Shown here: positions 33,260-64,000 of the stretch, in pieces
How the letters are laid out: each line of letters starts with the position of its first letter
Numbering within the stretch: position 1 is the stretch's first letter
Assembly: GCF_017591435.1 (NCBI RefSeq)
Contig: NC_059287.1
Location: forward strand, 10,118,696-10,182,695
Direction: 5' to 3'
DNA length: 64,000 nucleotides
From: Portunus trituberculatus
Taxonomy: Eukaryota > Arthropoda > Malacostraca > Decapoda > Portunidae
Made by a program: the position numbers and the translations under genes
Notes under the pieces: generated by a model
Told to the model about the DNA's origin: nothing
What the model saw: only the letters and a program-made list of their open reading frames with translations
The model's database searches: none

Positions 33260-34770
33260 ATAGTGTGACATTGCAGCACCAATCTTAACAGTAACCTCTG
33301 AAACACCTGAGCTGGTATTCTAATCTAACCCTCAATCTGACCCAACAATAGCCCACTCAATCAAAACAAAATCATAAGCAGCTAGCAAAGAAAACTAACA
33401 TCCGGATCTCCAGATAGCTTCATCAACAGCAAAACATAATTAATAACCACGAAGACCTAAACACCAAAACACACCGGTGATAAGTGTTGCGTTTGAGCGG
33501 TGTGATACTTGAAATTATATAACCCTCACCATTCCTCTCATACACACTACCAGCATACTAATCATGACATTTTTATTGTATGGTGGGTTGGAAGCAAGTC
33601 GTGGAAGGCGTGTGAAGGTGTAAATGGCTACCTCAGTCAGGAGTCAGCGCGCTGGGGTGTTTACTTAACAGGAGCAGACGATGGCAAAACTGCAGCTTGT
33701 CTCGACCCAGGGACTGACACTTCCTTCACACACCGGACAGGAGGGTCCTATCCCCCTTTTTCCCCTATCATGTTAAAGGTTACTGTCTCCCGTGGTCTCA
33801 AGTAAAAATTCTAGATTCATACATCTTTGGCCTCGCTAAGTTTCTCGTTCCAAATGTTTAGGAAGAGACCTGTTGGTATTACGAAACGAGTTTCAATACA
33901 GTCATACATTTACTGCAAGTCGAAACTCGAAAGACTGATATCCCCAGTCTGATAAAAAAAAAAAAATGTATATAACACATGCAGTCTCACATTCACATTT
34001 AGCCTGCCACTTCTTGCTTTGACCTTCTAGAGTAGCGCAAAAATGTCTGTTCTACACAAGCTCGCATGATCGGACACCGATATAACGGCTGACGGCTGTC
34101 TGACACTTGTGTTGCCTTGTATTAAAGGATCGGCAACAAGGTGGTTATAATTATTCAAGACGCCGCCGCACGCCTATTCCACTGCACTAAAAAAGTGAAG
34201 CCAGTGAGCGTTGCTTATGACGCGGTGGGCGAAGCTTACGATCGCAACTTACACCCAAATCACTGCCCTCTCCCGTGTTAAGCAATGGGAAATTGCCGCT
34301 TTCTTTTTCATTACTAGAGGAAAAACAAGAACTGATGGTTTAACTTATGTAAACCACATTACAGTATCCTAAATATATCATGTAGACACATTATTTACGG
34401 TGTTAATGCGAAATAGCTACAATATTGAAAGAAATGCAGTAGGACGTTTCCGGGAGAAACTATGGCAAAAAAATTGCGTTTTCTCGTTTCATGCATGACA
34501 AGGAACAAATATTGAAGTAAGATTTCAGTGACTGATGCTTTTCCAACGCACAGTGACACGAAATCACACATCATTATAAATAAAAGCTAGAGAGAGAGAG
34601 AGAGAGAATTTGATGTGTTAAGTAATTGCTATACCAAGAAAAATCAATCTTCAGGCCAACTTTCAGCTGATATACAGTTTTTTTTATCCTCCATTTAAAT
34701 TCACATGTATATGTACATGTTTACATCTACATGCACATATTTACATAGGTACATGACCTTGTTTAGTCAT
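33260..34770. other. Non-coding stretch
   Basis: Contains a 98-codon plus-strand frame at 33509-33805 without recognisable homology, a short A run at 33954-33966 and a (GA)n at 34589-34608. Nothing else supportable. Confidence 0.4.
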
Positions 34771-35041
34771 ATGTTTGCTAGTGATGGGCGAACCGAGTAC
34801 TTTCTGGAAACCGAGTATTTCGGTACTGATTAGGCTACACTGTGAAACCGAGTAAACCGAGCACGAAATGATTACTTTTCACTAATCTAACTTAACGTAA
34901 CCTCAGCGGAGATAAAAAAAAAAAAAAAAAAGTGTGTTTGTTTCTCATGTTACAATCTTTCTCCATCCGGTGATATTGTATCCTTGGTGGGTTATCTTTT
35001 CACACACACACACACAACACACACACACAAGAGAGAGAGGG

Positions 35042-36195
35042 ATGGGTTGACTGTATTTATTTGGATTTAAAAAGGCGTTTGACAAAGTGCCACATGCAAG
35101 ATTACTATGGAAGTCAGAGGAGAAGGGTGGCTTAAAAGGAAGCACATTGAGATGGATAGAAAATTATTTGAGGGGGAGAGAAATAAGGACAGTAGTTAAA
35201 GATATGAAGTCCAAGTGGAGAGCAGTAGAAAGCGGAGTGCCACAAGGGTCAGTATTGGCACCAATACTTTTCCTCATTTATATTAACGACATACCAGAAG
35301 AAGTGAACAGCTACATGAATCTGTTTGCAGATGATACGAAACTGTGCAGAGTTATAAAGCAAAAAGAGGATTGTGAAATACTGCAAGAAGACCTAAATAA
35401 GATATGGGAATGGAACAAAAAGTGGGAAATGGAATTCAATGTGAACAAAAGCCATGTCATGGAAATAGGAAAGAGTGAAAGACGACCTGTGGGAATCTAT
35501 AAGATGGGAGATGGAGTAGAACTGGAGAAAGTTAAAAAGGAAAAGGACTTGGGAGTGACGATGGAAGAAAACAATCAACCAGTAAGCCATATTGATAGAA
35601 TCTTTAGAGAAACATATAATTTGCTAAGGAATATTAGAGTAGCATTTGACTACATGGACAAAGAAATGATGAAGAAATTGATAAGTACTATAATAAGACC
35701 CAGATTGGAATATGCAGTAGTGTGGACCCCTCATAAAAAGAAACACATAAGGAAATTGGAGACTACAAAAATGGCTACAAGAATGGTTCCAGAATTTGAA
35801 GGGATGACATATCAGGAGACTAAAGGCTATGGATCTACCAACCCTGGAACAAAGAAGGGAGAGAGGATACCTGATACAAGTTTTTAAATTGATCAACGGA
35901 ATGTACCAAGTGGATAATGAGAAACTGATCCTGAGAGAATAATATGACATCCGAAGCACAAGATCGCATAGTAAAAAGCTGAGAAAAGGAAGATGTCTGA
36001 GAGATGTTAAAAAATATATTTTCCCGCAAAGATGTGTTGAGACGTGGAACAGTTTAAATGAAGAAGTAGTGTCTGCAATGAGTGTGCATACTTTTAAAGT
36101 AAGATTGGATAAGTGTAGATATGGAGACGGGGCCACACGAGCATAAAGCCCAGGCCCTGTAAAACTACAACTAGATAAATACAACTAGGTAAACA
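35042..36195 (+). mobile_element. LINE 3' half, same family as 3431-7143, nested in hAT
   Basis: 5'-truncated inside the RT, directly after (CA)n/(GA)n at 35003-35040. Open frame 35087-35887 holds ESGVPQGSVLAPILFLIYIN, LFADDTKLC and ETYNLLRNIRVAFDYMDKEM. The C-terminal part follows with a frameshift near 35830, then the 3' UTR and two tail units at 36166-36195, then (CA)n. The best-preserved RT of this family in the window. Confidence 0.88.
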
Positions 36196-36215
36196 CATAC
36201 ACACACACACACATC

Positions 36216-36438
36216 TCGGCGCGGCGAGGCAAATGGGCAAGCCTCTTAACATGTAGCCTCTGTTCACCTAGCAGTAAATAGGTACGGGATGTAACTCAAG
36301 GGGTTGTGGCCTCGCTTTCCCGGTGTGTGGAGTGTGGTGTGGTCTCAGTCCTACCCGAAGATCGGTCTATGAGCTCTGAGCTCGCTCCGTAATGGGGAAG
36401 ACTGGCTGGGTGACCAGAAGACGACCGTGGTGAATTAC
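36216..36438 (+). mobile_element. tRNA-derived SINE, head missing
   Basis: The plus strand matches the SINE at 7220-7494 from GAGGCAAATGGGCAAGCCTC through GGGTGACCAG to GTGAATTACACAC. It lies between (CA)n at 36198-36213 and (CA)n at 36436-36450. The A/B-box head is truncated. Confidence 0.78.
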
Positions 36439-36934
36439 ACACACACACACTCTCTCTCCCTCTCTCTTTTTCCAAGTCACACTAATGTAATTCTGAGTAT
36501 TTATATATATAATATATGATGATTTTGTGAAGTTTTATGGCCTTAATTAGCTAATTTCAATAATTTGGATTAAAATCCTCGAGCGCGCGGCAAGCTCGGA
36601 TATGGCTCCAAGCGCGGGTTCCGGCGGTCAGTAGTGAAGACTAAAGGGGTTAATGGGAAATTGCTGGCTCACTTTATTTGTCAGAGTTTGACTGTAAATC
36701 TCCCATCCGGGAGATTTAATGTCTGGGTGGTTGTGCGGCATGCACCGCCTTCTTCCCCAACAAAATACCGAAAAAAAAAAATCTTTACTCCTTAGTTTGA
36801 AGGCTTGTATTACATTTTCAACGCATAAATTGAACATGTAATTGAATTATGAAAACCGAGTAGTACTCACTCAAATCCAAAAAGCGAGTAAACCGAGTAC
36901 TACTCGGACCAAAACTGCCATCCCTAATGTTTGC

Positions 36935-38700
36935 CCCAAAGACAGCTTCCTACCTCTCACCTAAGTCCACCAAAGCTAGAAAACACTGTATTATCTCATT
37001 TGTATTTTGTATGTATGATTTACCGTCTAAATCTTCGTGACACAGTATGTCACAACTATTGCGAGTCTGTTAAGGTCACATATATGTGACCTTAACAGCC
37101 TCGCAAACATGGATATAAGACGGAAAATAAGGAGAGTAACTCGGGCATTCCCATGTATTTTCAATGGGCGGTCAGCAGTTTTGGGTGTAAGGGGTGGGTA
37201 GGGACAGCAGCGCACCAATAGCGCTGGCTTCACTTTTGTGTCGTCATGCCGCCTCCCATTATTCAACCTCCTTGATCGGCAACGAAAGTTGCACGCACCG
37301 ACTCACATCCTTTCTCATGCATGACATCCGAGAGGAAAAAAAAAAAAAAAAAAAAAAAAATTAAGACGTCAAAGGAGGAGCTTCTCTTTCTTATGCTGTA
37401 GAGAGGAAACAGAAAATGGTACAAATTACATAGATTACTATAGTAGAAAAATAAACACACATGCTCAGTTGTCTTATTTTCTAGCTTTGCTAGCTTGCTA
37501 GCTTTGTTACAGCTGTGGACATTTAGTAGTTTAGGCCACACTTAATTTCTTTAGGTCAAATATTTGAAAATAAGCCTAATAAGTTTTTTTTTTACCTAAA
37601 AAAAAGGCTAATATGGCAAACTTCAAAATCTAGCTGAACACTAAAGTGTTTCCACTCGGTGTCACTGCATGAAAGCTCCCATTGGAAACAAAGCCCAGTA
37701 GAGTAAGTGTAGAAAACTGCCAGTGTTGGAAACATGTTGCGTGAGGGCGACACCGTCAAAGCTGGTGTCGCAGCCAAGTAACTGTGGTGCTGGTGTGTGA
37801 AAGGCTCCATCGAAAATTATAGAGGTAGCAAGTGTTGGACACTGGTGCCCAGTACTAGTGTTCTCATGTGAAAGGATCCTAATATTTCCTTCCAGGTAAT
37901 TTCACATCTTTTCCTCACATCTTTCTTACCATCCTGAAGGTCTAAATGAGAATAAAGTAGCAGGTTGAATATGAAGGTCAGGAGATTGACTGATGATGGG
38001 AAGGTGCCTACCCTTGAAATTTGACAAACTGTAGCTTAATACGAAGACAAATGCCACTGCAGTATATTGCTATAACATTCTTCATGGCAGGCACGCCAAA
38101 ACACAACTGACTGTGTTGACCACAGTGGCTTGTTGAGGGTTTCTGCATTTGCATACTGAAACACTGTTCGTAAACTGATATAAAAATAAAAAATAAATTA
38201 TTGAACAGAAGCATTCATGAACTGAAGTTTCAATTAAATCACTTTTAAGTCACAAGAGGTGCATTGTCTGTTACTGTAATACTATTGATGTGAAGTATAA
38301 CAATAGTGAAGGCATACATTCTTGTATTTCTAAACCTTTTTTTCATTAAAAGTCATAAAAATAATCTTGGACCCATTCACAGTTTTTCCATACTTCAGTA
38401 AACTGAGTCTAACACTGTATCCTCCCATTTATTTTGACTGTCATCCTCCTGCACCAGTATACTCATATTTCTAAGTGGCTGAGCCATTTCACAATGATAC
38501 CTTTGGTCAATTTAATATTTCACATTTCATTCTTTAATGACATTGCTTTCAGTATCCAGTCTTCACAGGCATGTCTAGGAGAGTGCAAATATGACAATGG
38601 AGTGTAAAGAAAGGACTTCATGAGTTTATATTTACAATTATATCACCAAAGACTGGCAAGACTACACAAACTCACTCTCACTCACTCATCAAAGACACAC
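36935..38700. other. Region downstream of UTP15, nothing recognised
   Basis: Contains a 46-bp near-perfect palindrome at 37060-37105 and A-rich tracts (37338-37361). No gene or mobile element with clear ends was found. Confidence 0.4.
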
Positions 38701-38717
38701 AGACATAAAAAGACATC

Positions 38718-38723
38718 TTTATT
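38718..38723 (-). terminator. Candidate UTP15 polyadenylation signal
   Basis: AATAAA on the minus strand (tttatt on plus), beginning 28 nt past the UTP15 stop codon. The implied 3' UTR would be very short, so a more distal signal may be used instead. Confidence 0.4.
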
Positions 38724-38750
38724 TCCTTTACTAACAGGTGTGGGGGGGGG

Positions 38751-51015
<12,265 letters not shown>

Positions 51016-51285
51016 GCTGGTTTGTTTACCTCATGCCGCTGCCAGTGCCAGGGCTCCGGGGATACGGCGCTAAGTCATAATCATCTACAGGAGGCTACGA
51101 AACTAAGATAAATGTTTTAGGAGTATTTGTTATATAGATAAATTGGATCCAACATGATATTTACAGCAGAAAAGTGTAAGTGGAAGAAAATGGTAATAGA
51201 CAAGGAATGCGCACATGAAATGTGTGTGCATATATGTAATTATTCAATGTCTATGTGTAATAGGAGAATATGTTAGTCCATCTAC

Positions 51286-51550
51286 CTATCTGATCTATCT
51301 GCCTGCTTGCTTGTCTGTTTTTATCTGTCTATCTAATGACCTGTTTATCTGTCAATCTATTTATCTATCTGTCTGTCTCCTTATTTGTCGGTATATCTAT
51401 CTGTTTATCTATCTGTCTATTCATTTATTTATTCATCTATATATTTATATGTTTGTGTCTGTCTGTCAGTCTATGTGTCTTCTGCCTTTCTATCATTTGT
51501 CTGTCTGCCTTTCTGTCTGTTTATCTACTTATCTGTGTGTCTACATAGAG
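51286..51550. repeat. (TATC/TGTC)n imperfect tetranucleotide tract
   Basis: About 260 bp of interspersed TATC, TGTC and TTTATC units. The open frames across it are low-complexity Ser/Leu/Cys and not believable genes. Confidence 0.9.
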
Positions 51551-51610
51551 AACTTCCTTAAGGTGATGATTGATACAAATTTTGAAATCTGCTCCTATCT
51601 TGGGTAAATA

Positions 51611-51613
<3 letters not shown>

Positions 51614-51653
<40 letters not shown>
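51614..51653. repeat. (CT)n microsatellite
   Basis: About 40 bp of CT shortly before the Harbinger element at 51678. Confidence 0.95.
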
Positions 51654-51656
<3 letters not shown>

Positions 51657-51677
51657 CTAAGTGTCGAAGCTTACTTA

Positions 51678-51932
51678 AGGGGTGTTCACACGTACGTGTG
51701 TGACTGAAATTGCAGACAGACTGCCTAGCGACTGGAAATCAGTCGCAAAAAATCGACTGAACAAAACCAGCATGTACGTACATGCTGGTTTTGTTCAGTC
51801 AATTTTCGATTGTGCTAACGTTGTGACGTCGCTGAGAAAGGTTTGAAAATGTGGTGTCGATATAGGTAAGATGATTTTGGAGTTGGTGAGGGAAAAAGAA
51901 CACATCTGGGACCCTAAAAGTGAATGAATTCT

Positions 51933-51963
<31 letters not shown>

Positions 51964-52236
51964 GCTTACGCCAAATCGGCGTTCAGTGAGATAGTTACCA
52001 CTGTATGGAGGGTGTTGTTGGAGGTGAGGACTGGATACTTGTGATGATTTAATTTGATCGTAATCGTCATCGTCAACAGAGGAAGACATCTTGTTGGATA
52101 GGTGTTTGTTTATATTCACTTGTCGCCAACGAGCTCCTTCCACTCCCAGTTGCTATATGTGAACGTGTTCCGACTAGAAGAGCTCAGTCGATACTTCTAG
52201 CGCCTTATACGCATATCGACTCGTGTGAATCTGCCT
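51678..52236 (-). mobile_element. PIF/Harbinger element, TTA target duplication
   Basis: TTA flanks both ends (51675-51677 and 52237-52239). Left end AGGGGTGTTCACACGTACG and right end complementary to AGGCAGATTCACACGAGTC. The minus strand from 52090 reads MSSSVDDDDYDQIKSSQVSS, related in position and start to the plus-strand frame in the 31237 element. A perfect 46-bp palindrome lies at 51755-51800, and an A run at 51940-51963. Confidence 0.78.
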
Positions 52237-52440
52237 TTACACACACTATACTTATATAATACTTTAACCATCTCAGCTCTTTTTATCCTTTCTGCATGAC
52301 GAAAACACATCATGGTGTAGTGTAGAATTATCGTGTTGAATTACTAGTTCTGTCTCCTGTTCATGAAGTAAATGTTTCATAATGAAGAGAACTGTAGTAG
52401 AGTATGCATATTTGAAAAAAAGACAGACAGTTAGTGGTGA

Positions 52441-52480
<40 letters not shown>

Positions 52481-52563
52481 AGCATGAATCCCTGGTTCAC
52501 TTCTGGCCTGTAAAGTTGTCCCACACAGGTTAAAACAACATAAAACACCTTTACAAACTGAAT

Positions 52564-52569
52564 TTTATT
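52564..52569 (-). terminator. Candidate Su(H) polyadenylation signal
   Basis: AATAAA on the minus strand, 2.1 kb past the Su(H) stop and before the (GA)n tract and Harbinger element. It is plausible as the end of a long 3' UTR, but nothing else in the sequence fixes it. Confidence 0.25.
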
Positions 52570-54677
52570 GCATTAATGAATATTATTAAATACTGTACAC
52601 AAAGAGACTGCTGTACACTATCACAAACTTCTGCGTGTCCTGGTGCCGCTGAGCACAGCACGCTGCCTGCCTTGTGACCCTGAAGAGGTACATGTATTAC
52701 TCACCCAGTGTGAAGTGTGACTGAGATAAGACGGTCGCCCTGCCTGCCGTGGCACCTCCCCTCCTGCCTCGCTGGGCCTCACAACCATTTCTGGGTCTTA
52801 CGTCACTATCTACAACTCCTTAACTTTGTCCTATCCAACCTTGCACATATTGTTGGGTGATTTGCAAACAGTTTTTGTGCTGTGAAATTTGTTAGCATAT
52901 TCATATTGCTGTGAATAATCATATGGACAATTCCAAGTAATAACACATCGCATCTGGTTTATATATGTGAAGATGTATGTTCCGTACAATTACGCTGTGC
53001 CTTCTGTTACACTGAGAGTCTGTCTTCTTGAGGGGAGACAGCAAGTGTTGTGCTGTGCCACGTGGCTGCTACAGTTTGCCTTTTGAAGGGATTTCTTTTT
53101 CTTTCTTTTTCAGTGTTGCTGAAGTCAGTGGTGCATCTCAAGTCTACTTATCTCTGTCTGTCAATGATCAGCTGCACAAAGCATTATCAAGTCTGGGTCA
53201 AAAGTTTCATTTGCAGTTGAATTCAAACTTGAAAATTTTAAAAGATGTAAGACTTTGTCATTGATAGTTTCCATTTTCAGCATGTCGCAGGAAAGGCATT
53301 TAAAGAATTTTGATTGTGAATAGTAGGAACAGTCACAAAATGCACACTTGTCACCTTAGTAATCAACCAAACACATGAAAAATAGCCCTTAACTTCATGA
53401 AAACTTAAAAATTTTGAGCACCTTTAACAAATCTCATCAATAAATATTTATGAAATTTCAGAAATTACAATATGTTTCATTACATGAATGGCTAAAGGAA
53501 TTCAATCTTAGTAACAAACAAAATAAATAACTGTAAATGAAAGTTACAGATTCCGTTATAAAGTAAATCAATAAGAATTGCTAATTAAATGTTGAGAACT
53601 GCAAATAATTTCTCATCTCAATAATTCAGAAAAGGAAACCATGAACCTGTTCCTGTAAATAAGCCAAACTCCTCACAAGACTTTACACAAAACCTTCCAA
53701 TATTTTCACCTCAGCCATACACAAATAAATACCACAAAATAATTGATAATTGTCACGGACTCCTCCCAAATGAACGTATCTGATGAGCCGAGTGAGGGCG
53801 AGGCGCGGGTGAGGCGCGGGTGGTGAGGGAGTGAGTCAGTAGGATAATTTGTACCATAGCAGGGAGGCACCGGGTGAGGGGGGAGCCACAGCCACACTGG
53901 ACAACACTCACTAAACAAAACTGTTTCTACTTCTTGTTTTGTTGTTTTTAAATTATAATATGGACTACAACAGATTAATACAATCTAATGATGATGTATT
54001 TACAAAAATAAAACAATACAAAATACACTCAAGAAATAGATCTGAACATCTAAATTTGAGATCTAAAAATACTTTCAATCGTACAAGTACAAAAATATCA
54101 CAAACAGTAGAAGGAACCTCTAGAGAAATGTGTCACTTGCCGCCAAAACCTCTTTTTTGAGACGATGCACAAGTCACGTCTTCCCTTTTTTTTGGTAGTA
54201 AACAAATAATCTTTGCAATTTTCTACACTACTTACTAATCAACTTTGTACATTGAGTGTGGTCATAGTAAAAATGGAATGTCATATACAGTCATGATATA
54301 AAAGAACATTGCAAAAACCAAAACTAGTATGACATTGTCATTTATTACTCTTGTTGTTGCTGTTGTTGTACACGCATCACAAACGCAGCGCGGGGCGAGT
54401 GCCGCGTTCCCACCACACACATCAACGTCTGTCCTGCCGCCCCGAGGCTGTCCGCGCACACCAGCGTCCGTACACATTAAGTACCACACACACACACACA
54501 CACACACACACGGGGCAGTAGGTGGCCATTCTTTGCTCCGGCCGGCCGGCCCTTCTTCAGCTCTGCTGTGTCCCCAGCTTTCCATCACACCCTACACCAA
54601 CACTCCTGATGCCTTGCACTGGCGGCATGTGAAGCGAAGGTGAGGAGGAGCTCATGTAGGAAGACTTATGCAGCGCC

Positions 54678-60171
<5,494 letters not shown>

Positions 60172-60194
60172 CTGAAACAAACACACGCACTCAT

Positions 60195-64000
<3,806 letters not shown>

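Larger units (their letters stand above)
34779..36926. mobile_element. hAT-like element with exact 8-bp target duplication
   Basis: ATGTTTGC occurs at 34771-34778 and again at 36927-36934. The ends read TAGTGATGGGCGA and, inward from the right, TAGGGATGGCAGT. Subterminal repeats of ACCGAGTA type cluster at both ends (34797-34862 and 36855-36906). The 8-bp duplication and TAGNGATGG ends fit hAT. No hAT transposase is visible. The interior carries a LINE fragment, a SINE and AT-rich DNA. Confidence 0.82.

Noticed and set aside
37600..37880. Possible MITE with GTGTTGGA-type repeats
   Set aside because: I could not find matching inverted ends or a target duplication.
51215..51607. 130-codon Ser/Leu/Cys-rich open frame
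   Set aside because: It arises from the TATC/TGTC repeat tract and shows no signal peptide or domain.

Overview
The window looks like arthropod nuclear DNA, most plausibly from a decapod crustacean (crab-like). It has intron-split genes with GT-AG junctions, dense (CA)n/(GA)n/(GGA)n microsatellites, degenerate AACCT motifs, and layers of nested LINE, SINE, LTR and DNA transposons. The taxon is an inference; no ribosomal or mitochondrial marker is present.

Host genes, all on the minus strand. (1) UTP15, complete, 51015 down to 38751: 11 exons, 542 codons plus stop, all junction phases compatible. It encodes a seven-WD40 small-subunit processome protein. (2) The 3' part of Suppressor of Hairless/RBPJ, the Notch-pathway DNA-binding factor, 60171 down to 54678: five exons covering the beta-trefoil and Rel-like C-terminal domains and ending in an unusual 41-glutamine tail. 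Its 5' exons lie beyond 64000. (3) A possible unrecognised gene at 33247-30144, built from four candidate exons.

Layout. 1-7145: minus-strand copies of one LINE family, most of whose ends abut (CA)n tracts and whose 3' tail is TAAATACAACTAGG; one copy is nearly complete. tRNA-derived SINEs lie between them. 7567-18566: a CR1-like LINE split by a Ty3/gypsy element (7721-13520) and by a 4.4-kb TIR element, which itself holds two pogo/Tigger elements. 18652-23521: more TA-flanked Tigger-like elements, some nested. 23524-28985: a decayed piggyBac transposase split by a CR1/L2 element whose ORF1 carries an SGNH esterase. 31237-31964 and 51678-52236: two related PIF/Harbinger elements. 34779-36926: a hAT-like element with an exact 8-bp target duplication, carrying a LINE fragment and a SINE. 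38751-51015: UTP15, with LINE fragments and a small Tigger-like MITE in its introns. 52564-64000: Su(H), with a tandem array of decoy splice donors in one intron and a microsatellite desert upstream of exon 60034-60171.

No prokaryotic features, CRISPR arrays, rRNA or convincing tRNA genes were seen. The strongest candidates for something undescribed are the (CA)n-bounded LINE/SINE partnership, the decoy-donor array inside Su(H), and the hidden minus-strand gene near 30-33 kb.
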